Shown one piece after another: positions 33,876 through 41,575 of a DNA stretch of 64,000 nt (its first letter is position 1; each line of letters opens with the position of its first letter). The notes below the pieces were generated by a model, which saw nothing but the letters and a program-made list of their open reading frames with translations, ran no database searches and was not told the origin of the DNA. The stretch lies in assembly GCA_949949005.1 (NCBI GenBank), contig CATLHM010000007.1:1-64000 (forward strand), written 5' to 3'. This DNA is from an uncultured Lachnospiraceae bacterium. GTDB lineage: Bacteria; Bacillota; Clostridia; Lachnospirales; Lachnospiraceae. The translations under genes were made by a program, and so were the position numbers.

Positions 33876-35122
33876 TAATCAAGAAATTTCAGGGAAAATC
33901 AGAAGCAGAGGCGGTGGAAAGCGCCAAGAAGGAGCTTGGGAATAATGTAGTGATCATGAATGTGAGAAACGTAAAACGCAAAGGCCTGTTCAGCTTTATT
34001 CTGCCTCAGCTCACAGAGGTTACGGTTGCTTTAGAGGAGGAGCCGGACCGGATGGCTCCACCCAAAAAGGAAATGCCGAATCCCCAGGCCCTGCCGGAGC
34101 CTCTTCCACGCAGGGAGGTGGCGGCTCTTCCCTCTCCCAAGGATGAGGGGGCGGTTCAGGCGGGGGATGCCGTTGACGAAAAGCCTGTCCTTAAGGAGGA
34201 GTCCAGGAAAGAGAGCAATGTCCTTGAGGAAAAGCTGGACAGTCTTCAGACTTTGCTTGAGCAGCAGCTTCAAAAGCCGGATGAGATCAAAAGCGAACCT
34301 GTTCTGGAGGAGCGTGAGAGCGAGCTGGAGCGTTTTATGAAACTGCTCTACAATACCATGCTGGACAATGAGGTTAGCGAGCAGTATGCCAACCAGATCA
34401 TTGATGAGATCGAAAAGTCAAATAAACCAAACGTGCCTTTTGATTATGTATTGGCGAATATTTACCAGAAAATGATTTTAAAATTCGGTAAGCCTGTGAT
34501 GATTTCACCTGCGGAGAAAGGGCCCAAGGTGGTATTTTTTGTAGGGCCTACGGGAGTGGGAAAGACCACCACCATAGCGAAGATCGCGTCAAAGTTTCAT
34601 GTGGAGGAGAGCAGGAAGGTAGTCCTTTTTACCACGGATACTTACCGGATCGCGGCGGCTGAACAGCTCCGCACCTATGCGAATATTATGGGTGTCCCTT
34701 TTAAAGTCATCTACTCCGAGGACGAGATGAAACAGTCCATAGAGGAATTTAAGGACTTTGATTATGTGCTGGTAGATACCGCAGGGCATTCCCACAAAAA
34801 TGAGGCCCAGAAGGAAATCCTCAACGGATTTTTGCATTCCGTGGAAGGGGTAGCATGCAGGGAGGTCTTCCTGGTGCTCAGCGCTACTACCAAATACAGG
34901 GATTTGATCATTATCGCGGACAGTTATTCCAAACTGACTCAGTATAATCTGATATTTACCAAGCTGGATGAAACCATGACACTGGGGAATTTACTGAATA
35001 TAAAGCTTTATACGGATGCTTCTATGTCTTATGTCACTTACGGCCAGAATGTGCCGGATGATATAGAAGAGTTCAACCCCCAGAAGACGGTGAAGCAGCT
35101 TCTGGGCGGTAAAAAGAGCTGA
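33872..35122 (+). CDS. flhF: Flagellar SRP-like GTPase FlhF
   Basis: 416 residues. A basic N-terminal B domain and a Pro/Glu-rich linker (about 50-135) precede the NG GTPase: P-loop FVGPTGVGKTTTIAKIA near residue 225, TDTYRIAAAEQL, the switch DTAGHSHKNEAQ and FTKLDETMTLG. FlhF sets where and how many flagella form and is activated by FlhG, encoded 14 bases downstream. The G-x-S/H in DTAGHSH replaces the more common DTAGRS. Confidence 0.96.
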   Translation: MIIKKFQGKSEAEAVESAKKELGNNVVIMNVRNVKRKGLFSFILPQLTEVTVALEEEPDRMAPPKKEMPNPQALPEPLPRREVAALPSPKDEGAVQAGDAVDEKPVLKEESRKESNVLEEKLDSLQTLLEQQLQKPDEIKSEPVLEERESELERFMKLLYNTMLDNEVSEQYANQIIDEIEKSNKPNVPFDYVLANIYQKMILKFGKPVMISPAEKGPKVVFFVGPTGVGKTTTIAKIASKFHVEESRKVVLFTTDTYRIAAAEQLRTYANIMGVPFKVIYSEDEMKQSIEEFKDFDYVLVDTAGHSHKNEAQKEILNGFLHSVEGVACREVFLVLSATTKYRDLIIIADSYSKLTQYNLIFTKLDETMTLGNLLNIKLYTDASMSYVTYGQNVPDDIEEFNPQKTVKQLLGGKKS

Positions 35123-35136
35123 AACGAGGAAGATAC

Positions 35137-36021
35137 ATGGATCAGGCTGAACCGTTAAGAAATATTATCAAGGCAAGCGCTGTCTCTGTAAACAGGCCGT
35201 TGGCCAGGGTGATTTCTGTTACCAGCGGAAAGGGCGGCGTGGGAAAATCAAATACGGCTATCAATCTGGCGATACAATTCCGTAAGCAGGGACATAAAGT
35301 CATTATTCTGGACGCTGATTTTGGTCTTGCGAATATAGAGATTATGTTTGGCGCTATACCTACCTATAATTTGTATGACCTGATCTACCAGGGAAAGAAT
35401 ATCAGGGAGATCATAACCTGGGGCCCTATGGATGTGGGATTCATATCAGGAGGATCCGGTATCACAGGACTCTCTAATCTGAGCAGGGATTATCTGTTAT
35501 ACATTATCAAAAATCTGGCGGAGCTGGACAGCATGGCCGATATTATTATCGTAGATACCGGCGCGGGAATCTCCGATGCGGTTTTGGAATTTCTGGTTGC
35601 CAGCGGGGAGATTTTGCTGGTTACTACCTCAGAGCCTACCTCCATTACGGACGCCTATTCTCTGCTAAAGGCTTTGAGCCGCCATCCCCGGTATGACAGC
35701 GGATCTTCTGAGGTGAAGGTAATTGCCAACAGGGTGGCGTTTCTGGAGGACGGAAAGACTCTCTTTAGCAAGCTGGATGCGGTGGTGAGCAGATACCTGA
35801 AGATTCCAATCACTTATCTGGGGGAGATACCGGAGGATCACCAACTGGCTAAGGCCGTGATGCAGCAGTCGCCGGTATCGATCAAGTCTCCCGGCGCAAG
35901 GTCAGCGGTAGCCTTTGAGGTGATGGCTGCAAAGCTGATGGACAGGGAAGTAGGGCATAACAGGCTCAAAAGGGGGATGGAGGCTTTCTTTTCCCATATA
36001 TTGACAGGCAAAAACCAGTGA
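35137..36021 (+). CDS. flhG: MinD-like ATPase FlhG (YlxH), flagellar number regulator
   Basis: 294 residues. The extreme N-terminus is MDQAEPLRNII, matching the DQAxxLR peptide by which FlhG stimulates the FlhF GTPase. The deviant Walker A is VTSGKGGVGKSNTAINLA (residues about 30-46) with ILDADFGLANIEIMFG after it and a C-terminal amphipathic stretch for membrane contact. It limits flagellar number and delivers FliM/FliY to the nascent C ring. A GAGGAAG site lies before the ATG. Confidence 0.96.
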   Translation: MDQAEPLRNIIKASAVSVNRPLARVISVTSGKGGVGKSNTAINLAIQFRKQGHKVIILDADFGLANIEIMFGAIPTYNLYDLIYQGKNIREIITWGPMDVGFISGGSGITGLSNLSRDYLLYIIKNLAELDSMADIIIVDTGAGISDAVLEFLVASGEILLVTTSEPTSITDAYSLLKALSRHPRYDSGSSEVKVIANRVAFLEDGKTLFSKLDAVVSRYLKIPITYLGEIPEDHQLAKAVMQQSPVSIKSPGARSAVAFEVMAAKLMDREVGHNRLKRGMEAFFSHILTGKNQ

Positions 36022-36070
36022 CAGTCTACAGGATGTAATATAGCAAAAAATATCGACAGGAGGAGACAGG

Positions 36071-36799
36071 ATGCTTTCAGAATATGTGATGCCGGGAGAC
36101 AAGATTGAGATACGCCCGGTGAATCAGGATGATTTCGGTGGAGAAGTGTTGGTGCGCAAAAAAATATATCAGAGTCAGGTTTCCGATATCCTTTCGGAGG
36201 ATAGGCTGGAGATTTTGATGCCTATGGAAAAGACCCGGCTCATCTCCCTTCCGGTTAATTCGGAATATGTGATTCATTTCTTCACGGATACGGGGATTTA
36301 TCAGAGTTCGGCTATTGTGGTGGACGTCTATAAGCCAAATAAAAGTTTTGTCCTTCTTTTACAGTTGACCACGGGTCTGCGCAAGACCCAGAGAAGAGAA
36401 TTTTACCGTTTGGATTGTGCCATCGGGATCAATATCAGGCCGCTGGAGGAGGACGAGATCAGGGCAGCGGCCAGGCATGACAAGTATTTGAGGCCAAATC
36501 TGCCTTTCAGGCAGGCGCTTGCCGTGGATATCAGTGGCGGAGGCCTTCGGTTTGTGGGCGATAAGGTTTATGAGCCGAACAGCCTGATCTATTGCCAGTA
36601 TTCTCTGACTTTTGGAGAAAAGAAAAAAGATTATTCGCTTATGGCTAAGGTGCTGGTGTCCATAGAGATCGAAAATAAACCGGGAACCTATGAGCACCGT
36701 GCCCAGTATATCAATATTGATACCACGGAGAGGGAGGAAATCATCCGCTTTATCTTCGAGGAGGAAAGAAAGCGCCGGAAACGCGAAAAAGGTTTATAA
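36071..36799 (+). CDS. c-di-GMP-binding flagellar brake protein (YcgR/PilZ)
   Basis: 242 residues: an N-terminal YcgR-type domain (MPGDKIEIRPVN, then the PVNSEYVIHFF region) and a C-terminal PilZ domain from about residue 100. Both c-di-GMP contact motifs are present: RKTQRREFYRL (RxxxR) and VDISGGGLRF (DxSxxG). Such proteins slow or stop the motor when bound to c-di-GMP (DgrA/YpfA in Bacillus). The gene lies between flhG and cheC, where cheB, cheA and cheW stand in Bacillus subtilis. Its stop codon lies inside the first copy of a 14-base direct repeat. Confidence 0.93.
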   Translation: MLSEYVMPGDKIEIRPVNQDDFGGEVLVRKKIYQSQVSDILSEDRLEILMPMEKTRLISLPVNSEYVIHFFTDTGIYQSSAIVVDVYKPNKSFVLLLQLTTGLRKTQRREFYRLDCAIGINIRPLEEDEIRAAARHDKYLRPNLPFRQALAVDISGGGLRFVGDKVYEPNSLIYCQYSLTFGEKKKDYSLMAKVLVSIEIENKPGTYEHRAQYINIDTTEREEIIRFIFEEERKRRKREKGL

Positions 36800-36835
36800 A
36801 AATCAGTTTTGTGATATAATGTATAAAAATCAGTT
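36795..36835 (+). repeat. 14-base direct repeat around a TATAAT at the pilZ-cheC junction
   Basis: TATAAAAATCAGTT occurs at 36795-36808 and, perfectly, at 36822-36835. Between them is TTGTGATATAATG, which contains TATAAT at 36815-36820; a poor -35 (TTTATA at 36793-36798, 16-base spacer) could make this a weak internal promoter for cheC. The first copy overlaps the stop codon of the pilZ gene. Confidence 0.7.
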
Positions 36836-36851
36836 AGCAGGAGGGGCCATT

Positions 36852-37487
36852 ATGAATGACCTTAATATGGAACAATTGACAGGACAGTACTTTGATGTAC
36901 TGAAGGAATTGGGGAATATTGGAGCCGGAAACGCAACCACAGCCCTTGCATCCTTGATGGGGAGCAAGGTGGATATGTCGGTGCCCCAGGTGAGGCTTTT
37001 GGAATTTTCCGATGTGGGAGAGATCGTTGGCGGAGATGAAAAGGTTATGGTCGGCATTTACCTCCAGGTAGAGGGAGATGTGGAAGGCAGCATGATGTTC
37101 ATTATGGATAAAGGTGCAGCCGCCCACGTGGTCAACAAGTTGATGGCAGGGATGCTTGTCATTGATGAGGCTAATGCCGAAGAATATGAATTTGGAGAGA
37201 TGGAATGTTCCGCAGTTAAAGAGGTGGGGAATATCATAACGGGGGCATATTTGAACGCATTGTCGGGGATTACCGGTCTGAAAATTTTTCCTTCGGTGCC
37301 GCAGATAGGAATTGATATGGCAGGCGCTTTGCTTAGTGTTCCGGCGGTGGAATTTGGTATTTTTGGGGATAATATTCTGCTGATTCAGACCAAGTTTTCG
37401 GACGATGTGGAGTTAGACGGTTATTTCATTTTGATCCCGGATATGACATCTTATGAGAAAATTCTAACATCGCTGGGGGTTATCTAG
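36852..37487 (+). CDS. cheC: CheY-P phosphatase CheC
   Basis: 211 residues. Two active-site motifs of the CheC/FliY/CheX fold are present: ELGN (in LKELGNIGAGNATTALASLMG, residues about 17-20) and EVGN (in AVKEVGNIITGAYLNALSG, about 118-121). CheC removes phosphate from CheY-P and binds CheD, encoded next. The ATG at 36852 is chosen because CAGGAGGGG lies seven bases before it; the reading frame is open further upstream but inside pilZ. Confidence 0.96.
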   Translation: MNDLNMEQLTGQYFDVLKELGNIGAGNATTALASLMGSKVDMSVPQVRLLEFSDVGEIVGGDEKVMVGIYLQVEGDVEGSMMFIMDKGAAAHVVNKLMAGMLVIDEANAEEYEFGEMECSAVKEVGNIITGAYLNALSGITGLKIFPSVPQIGIDMAGALLSVPAVEFGIFGDNILLIQTKFSDDVELDGYFILIPDMTSYEKILTSLGVI

Positions 37488-37520
37488 CTTCGGAAGAAAA
37501 AAACGGGAGGCTCTTTTAAG

Positions 37521-38006
37521 ATGAGTGAGATTATTAAAGTTGGAATGGCTGATTGGAAAACCTGTAAAGGTGAGGACGGAGTGATTACGGTAGGGCTGGG
37601 ATCCTGTGTGGGGATTGCCATCAGAGATCCGAGAACTGGGATCGGTGGTCTGGCTCATATTATGCTGCCGGACAGCAAAGAGATCCAAAATAACTCGAAC
37701 AGACCCAAATTTGCGGACACTGGAATCGAGGATATGGTAAATGAACTGACACGGATGGGGGCAAGCCGTTTTAGGCTTGTGGCTAAGATTGCCGGAGGTG
37801 CCCAGATGTTTGCGGGTGTAGGCAAAAAAGATACCATACGTGTGGGGGAGCGTAATGTAGCTGCCAGTAAAAAGAAGCTTGCGGAGATGAGAATACCCCT
37901 TCTTGCACAGGATACTGGCGATACATACGGCAGAACCGTCATTTTTTACCCTAAGAGCGGTGATTTCCATATTCGTTCTATTGGCAAACCGGAGAAAATT
38001 ATATGA
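37521..38006 (+). CDS. cheD: Chemoreceptor glutamine deamidase CheD
   Basis: 161 residues. The papain-like catalytic Cys is in GLGSCVGIAIRDP (near residue 32), the His in GGLAHIMLP (near 50) and the Thr/Ser region in the GAQMF segment. CheD deamidates receptor glutamines and is withdrawn by CheC when CheY-P is high. It retains the usual position after cheC. It overlaps the next gene by four bases (ATGA). Confidence 0.97.
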   Translation: MSEIIKVGMADWKTCKGEDGVITVGLGSCVGIAIRDPRTGIGGLAHIMLPDSKEIQNNSNRPKFADTGIEDMVNELTRMGASRFRLVAKIAGGAQMFAGVGKKDTIRVGERNVAASKKKLAEMRIPLLAQDTGDTYGRTVIFYPKSGDFHIRSIGKPEKII

Positions 38007-38293
38007 AAAAGAACAAATTATTCGCCCCTTTTTTGATGCTTCTTGCGGGAGCAGTATCGAGCGTTGCAATGTATTTCTTTCATTATTCGATGAAGGAGAT
38101 GCTGCCGATTTTGCTGGCCGTTCTTCTGGTGTTTTATGTTGCCGGGTGTATTATCCAAAAAAATGTGCTTTCGTTTATGGAACAGATTCGGGAAAAAGAA
38201 GCGGCAGCGGCGGCAGCCATGGAGGCGGAAGCTTCTGCGGCGGAGGAGGTATCCGCTATGGAGAAAGAGGGTAGTGTAGGGGAAGAGGTATAA
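38003..38293 (+). CDS. Small two-helix membrane protein, flagellar operon, function unknown
   Basis: 96 residues. Two membrane helices (about 8-27 and 34-52) are followed by a cytoplasmic-looking tail of Ala, Glu and Met (EKEAAAAAAMEAEASAAEE), likely one continuous helix. The ATG overlaps the cheD stop and the gene ends 19 bases before sigD, so it is co-translated in the operon. I do not recognise a named family; unnamed proteins with this layout are found next to the flagellar sigma gene in related Clostridia as far as I recall. Confidence 0.7.
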   Translation: MKKNKLFAPFLMLLAGAVSSVAMYFFHYSMKEMLPILLAVLLVFYVAGCIIQKNVLSFMEQIREKEAAAAAAMEAEASAAEEVSAMEKEGSVGEEV

Positions 38294-38312
38294 ATTTTCG
38301 TTGGAGGTAGCG

Positions 38313-39077
38313 ATGGACGAGGCAGGCAGAAATAAGCTTTGGACCAATTATACAAAGACCAAGTCGCCTGAAATCAGGGAAAAGCTGATCTTGGAATATG
38401 CGCCTTTGGTAAAGCTGGTCGCCGGGCGGCTCAGCATGTATCTGGGGTACAACGTTGAATATGACGATCTGGTGAGCTATGGAATTTTCGGCTTGATTGA
38501 TGCTATAGACAAGTTTGACAGCATGAAGGCTGTGAAATTTGAAACCTATGCCAGCCTCCGTATCAGGGGAGCTATTTTGGATCAGATCAGGAAAATGGAC
38601 TGGATTCCGCGGACGATCAGACAGAAGCAGAAGAAGATTGAAGCGGTAATGAAAGAGATTGAGGCGGACACGGGGCGTATGGCTACAGATGAGGAGGTAG
38701 CCAAAAGCCTTGGGATATCGGAGGAGGATTATCTTTCCTGGCAGTCTCAGATGAAGATTACCGGTCTGGTTTCTCTGAATGAATTTATGGAATCGGGAAG
38801 TGAGATACCTGCGGAGCAGGATGAACAGCATCGTTTTGAGAGTCCGGAGGAGGTAATCGAGAGGGAAGAGCTTAAGAAGATGTTGGGGCAGGTAATGGAG
38901 CTTCTTACGGAAAAAGAAAAGAAAGTAATATTGCTTTACTATTATGAGGATCTGACTCAGAAGGAGATCAGTAATATATTGGAGATTTCGGAGTCCAGGA
39001 TATCCCAGCTTCACACCAGGGCTCTACAAAAAATGAAAGATAAAATGGGAAGTTATATGGGAATATTTTCAGTATAG
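38313..39077 (+). CDS. sigD: Flagellar sigma factor (sigma-28 / SigD / FliA)
   Basis: 254 residues. Region 2 contains YDDLVSYGIFGLIDAIDKFD and KFETYASLRIRGAILDQIRKMDWIPR, diagnostic for the sigma-28 group. Region 4 ends with LTQKEISNILEISESRISQLHTRALQKMK. It directs late genes (flagellin, motility extras), none of which lie in this window; its anti-sigma FlgM is also elsewhere. The ATG at 38313 follows TTGGAGGTAGCG; an in-frame TTG at 38301 is part of that ribosome site. Confidence 0.97.
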   Translation: MDEAGRNKLWTNYTKTKSPEIREKLILEYAPLVKLVAGRLSMYLGYNVEYDDLVSYGIFGLIDAIDKFDSMKAVKFETYASLRIRGAILDQIRKMDWIPRTIRQKQKKIEAVMKEIEADTGRMATDEEVAKSLGISEEDYLSWQSQMKITGLVSLNEFMESGSEIPAEQDEQHRFESPEEVIEREELKKMLGQVMELLTEKEKKVILLYYYEDLTQKEISNILEISESRISQLHTRALQKMKDKMGSYMGIFSV

Positions 39078-39138
39078 AATTGTAATTGTTTCCGTGGTAT
39101 GTTATGGCTGCGAAGTTAGTTTAAGAAGAGGGTGTAAA

Positions 39139-39210
39139 GTGTGAAAAATAAATTTTCACACGCAAACTTTGTGCCTGCACAATACATGCATAGCATGTAT
39201 GAAAGTTTGC
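39139..39210 (+). other. Two adjacent hairpins, one nested, after sigD
   Basis: First, GTGTGAAAA (39139-39147) pairs with TTTTCACAC (39153-39161) around a five-base loop. Directly after it, GCAAACTTT (39162-39170) pairs with AAAGTTTGC (39202-39210), enclosing a second perfect stem, ATACATGC (39182-39189) with GCATGTAT (39193-39200). Bases 39150-39164 and 39165-39179 also read as two 15-base units (AAATTTTCACACGCA, AACTTTGTGCCTGCA) that resemble the array at 29435. No T-run, so termination is not obvious. Confidence 0.6.
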
Positions 39211-39226
39211 AGGTTGCGGAAAGGGT

Positions 39227-39550
39227 ATGGTTATTTGTATGACAATCAGTCGTGTAGAGATTCAGGGGCAGGTTACAAGGGCACAGGATTTTACCACTAT
39301 TAAACACAATGAAGACAATAAGGGGATGGTGGATCAGTCTAATTTCCAGCGTCACTTTGATCAGTCGGTGGAGAACAAGGTACGCCAGGTGCATGAGGGA
39401 GACCGGACGGAAAACCAGGGGAAAAAATATGACGCCAAGGAAAAGGGAAACGGGAATTATTCCGGGGATGGCGGACGCAGGCGGAAGAAAACGGAGGAGG
39501 ACGGAAAGGTAGTTCTCAAAAGCCGGGGCGGTTTTGATATGAAAATCTGA
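39227..39550 (+). CDS. Small conserved-looking protein downstream of sigD, function unknown
   Basis: Up to 107 residues (an in-frame ATG at 39239 giving 103 is equally possible; GGAAAGGG is one base before the first ATG and 13 before the second). The N-terminal half is SRVEIQGQVTRAQDFTTIKHNED then MVDQSNFQRHFDQSVE, and the C-terminal half is polar and basic (GGRRRKKTEEDGKVVLK). No membrane segment or signal peptide. It lies between sigD and the swrB-like gene, so a role with flagella is likely but unproven. Confidence 0.7.
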   Translation: MVICMTISRVEIQGQVTRAQDFTTIKHNEDNKGMVDQSNFQRHFDQSVENKVRQVHEGDRTENQGKKYDAKEKGNGNYSGDGGRRRKKTEEDGKVVLKSRGGFDMKI

Positions 39551-39594
39551 GAAAAAGCCTGTCAGAGCAGGCTGACGATACAGGGAGGCAAAAA

Positions 39595-40494
39595 ATGGGA
39601 TTAATGGAAATTATTCTTATTATTATTGGGCTTGCGGCCTTTGTGCTGGGTTTTTTGCTGCCTTCAGACAGAGGAGGCGGTAACCAGGGCTCCGTACAGA
39701 TAGATGAAGAAGATATCAGGAATGTGGTGGAAAAGGAAATTGAGGAAGCCAAAACACAGATTACCGATATTGTGGATGAAACCATCACTTATGCAATGGA
39801 AAAGACAGAGCGCTCCATGGACAGGCTGACCAATGAAAAGATGTTGGCAGTCAATGAATATTCCGATACGGTACTGAGTGAGATCAATAAAAACCACAAG
39901 GAAGTGGTATTTCTTTATGACATGCTCAATGATAAGCACGACAGCCTGAAAGCTACCGTAAGCGAGGCGATCAAGACAGACAGTGAGATCAGGCAGGTTT
40001 CCAAGGATGCAGAGATCACAGCCAGGGAAATGCTTGAAAAGGTCAGGGAAGTGCAGGAGTCTGTGGACGAAGCTTTGATCAGTACAAAATCCATAAAAGA
40101 AGTGATGGATCAGAAAACAGGGTATGAACCGGAGACTGTGACGGGGATCGAGATTCTTTCCGCCCAAAAAGCGGAGGATAGCAATAGTTTTACACCCATG
40201 AATGCGGGAGAGGTGGAGGTGGTCACGCCTGGCCCTGAGGTTTCGGTGATTGGCACGGACAGCAGCGCAAAACCTAAAAATACGGAAAAGAAGTCAAAAT
40301 CTGCAAGAAAAACCGCCCAGGAGAAGGAGGAAACCCTCTCCGCTGGTGAGGCCGGAAATGACACGGAGAAGAATAATAACGACAGAATCCTGCAGCTCCA
40401 TAAGGCAGGAAAATCCAATATGGCGATAGCAAGAGAACTTGGTCTTGGGGTTGGGGAGGTTAAGCTGGTGATTGACTTATTTGAGGGTGCTTGA
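39595..40494 (+). CDS. SwrB-like / DUF6115-type membrane coiled-coil protein
   Basis: 299 residues. One N-terminal membrane helix (about 4-22), a long acidic coiled coil (about 38-165), a low-complexity linker and a C-terminal helix-turn-helix-like unit (ILQLHKAGKSNMAIARELGLGVGEVKLVIDL, in pieces, about 265-297). This is the layout of SwrB of Bacillus subtilis, which sits just after sigD and promotes FliP assembly and full SigD activity. Sequence similarity outside the C-terminus is not something I can judge; the call rests on layout and position. Confidence 0.75.
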   Translation: MGLMEIILIIIGLAAFVLGFLLPSDRGGGNQGSVQIDEEDIRNVVEKEIEEAKTQITDIVDETITYAMEKTERSMDRLTNEKMLAVNEYSDTVLSEINKNHKEVVFLYDMLNDKHDSLKATVSEAIKTDSEIRQVSKDAEITAREMLEKVREVQESVDEALISTKSIKEVMDQKTGYEPETVTGIEILSAQKAEDSNSFTPMNAGEVEVVTPGPEVSVIGTDSSAKPKNTEKKSKSARKTAQEKEETLSAGEAGNDTEKNNNDRILQLHKAGKSNMAIARELGLGVGEVKLVIDLFEGA

Positions 40495-40507
40495 GGAGGG
40501 TAAAAAG

Positions 40508-41317
40508 ATGGGCCTGAAATATTATCTGCGCGGTCTCGGAGTAGGCATCGTGGTAACTGCGCTGATCATGGGGATTGCAGCCAGTGGAAATTCCAGGGAA
40601 ACTTTAAGTGACGATGAGATCAAAAAACGGGCAAAAGAGCTTGGCATGGTGGAGGAGAGCACGGTTTTAGCAGATACCTTTGCCCAGGGCGAGGGCTTAT
40701 CCCAGGCGGAGAAAGAATCGGAAGAGTCAGGGATACTGCCTTCGGATAAAAAGGGCGGGGAGAAGCTATCTCAGCCCTCTGCGACTCCCAAGGCGTCAAA
40801 GGAGCCTGCCGGGGAAGCGACGCCAGCGCCTGGCTCTACGGACACAGAGACACCGGAGCCGGAGGATGAGGGGACGCCTCTTCCCACGACTACACCAACG
40901 CCGGAGGCGGTAACTGAGAAGACGCCCCTTCCCACGGCTACACCAGTGCCGGAGGCGGTAACTGAGAAGACGCCCCTTCCCACGGCTACACCAGTGCCGG
41001 ATGCAGGAGCAGAGAAGACGCCTCTTCCCACACCCACACCAAAGCCGGAGGAGACTCCTTCTACGGTGGAGCCGGAACCGGAGAGCGCCCCTTCGGCCCA
41101 GGAGGGGGAGAAGGTGACGATCCGGATTGCAAGTGGGGACAGCTCCCTTACCGTGTGTAAAAAGCTTGCGGAGCTGGGACTGATAGAGTCGGCAAATGAG
41201 TATGATTCCTATTTATGCCGGAACGGCTATGACAAGCGTATCCGCGCCGGATCCTTTGAGATACCGGCAGGAGCCGGGGAAGAGGAGATTGCGGGAATCA
41301 TCCTGAAATTGAACTGA
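40508..41317 (+). CDS. Membrane-anchored protein with a Thr-Pro repeat stalk and an MltG (YceG) LysM-like module
   Basis: 269 residues from the ATG at 40508, preceded by GAGGAGGG (an open frame extends upstream into the previous gene but lacks a site). One membrane helix (about 8-27), then an extracytoplasmic Glu/Ser region, four 16-residue Thr-Pro repeats (TPLPTATPVPEAVTEK type, about 122-180) and a C-terminal module IRIASGDSSLTVCKKLAELGLIE ... IRAGSFEIPAG ... EEIAGIIL. That module resembles the small LysM-like domain of endolytic transglycosylase MltG, but the catalytic domain is missing. It may bind peptidoglycan strands. Last gene of the flagellar operon. Confidence 0.78.
   Translation: MGLKYYLRGLGVGIVVTALIMGIAASGNSRETLSDDEIKKRAKELGMVEESTVLADTFAQGEGLSQAEKESEESGILPSDKKGGEKLSQPSATPKASKEPAGEATPAPGSTDTETPEPEDEGTPLPTTTPTPEAVTEKTPLPTATPVPEAVTEKTPLPTATPVPDAGAEKTPLPTPTPKPEETPSTVEPEPESAPSAQEGEKVTIRIASGDSSLTVCKKLAELGLIESANEYDSYLCRNGYDKRIRAGSFEIPAGAGEEEIAGIILKLN
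40874..41046 (+). repeat. 48-base tandem repeats encoding the Thr-Pro stalk
   Basis: Units begin at about 40874, 40922, 40970 and 41018 (ACGCCyCTTCCCAC at the start of each). The second and third units are almost identical over 48 bases; the outer two are more diverged. The period is 16 codons, so copy-number change keeps the frame. Confidence 0.85.
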
Positions 41318-41343
41318 TAAAGTATGAAAGTGTAAACGGAAAA

Positions 41344-41400
41344 AGGCCGGTTTCCGGCCTATGGAATTCGGAAAAATCCCTTGCATAAGGGATTTTTTTG
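41344..41400 (+). terminator. Double hairpin terminator at the end of the flagellar operon
   Basis: Hairpin 1: AGGCCGG-TTT-CCGGCCT (41344-41360). Hairpin 2: an 11-bp stem AAAAATCCCTT (41372-41382) with AAGGGATTTTT (41387-41397), loop GCAT, then a run of seven T in total (41393-41399). The second is a textbook intrinsic terminator. Confidence 0.88.
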
Positions 41401-41409
41401 TGTTATAAT
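41381..41409 (+). promoter_or_regulatory. Promoter for rpsB-tsf overlapping the terminator
   Basis: TTGCAT (41381-41386), exactly 17 bases, TATAAT (41404-41409). The -35 hexamer covers the loop and inner bases of the upstream terminator hairpin. Expected start of transcription near 41416. Confidence 0.7.
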
Positions 41410-41411
41410 TC

Positions 41412-41487
41412 GTTCGTTATGACAAAAAAGCACGCATATTCATTGACTGTCGGTGCCACATTCCCGGAAAGGTCATAGTAAACGAAC
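41412..41487 (+). promoter_or_regulatory. Structured leader of rpsB mRNA (possible S2 autoregulatory site)
   Basis: GTTCGTT-ATGAC (41412-41423) can pair with GTCAT (41472-41476) and AACGAAC (41481-41487), with a four-base bulge, closing about 48 bases that include GGTGCCACATTCCCGG-like secondary hairpins. The leader then runs to the ATG at 41576 and holds two purine-rich GGAGG sites. Ribosomal protein S2 operons are known to be autoregulated in several bacteria; that this leader is such a site is inferred. Confidence 0.45.
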
Positions 41488-41575
41488 AATAATATTGTGT
41501 TTTCCTATAAGTTAGGGAGAGGGTAGGCGGAAGAGAAAAAAATATGCGGAGGAAAAACCAAATGGAGGTAAAAAA

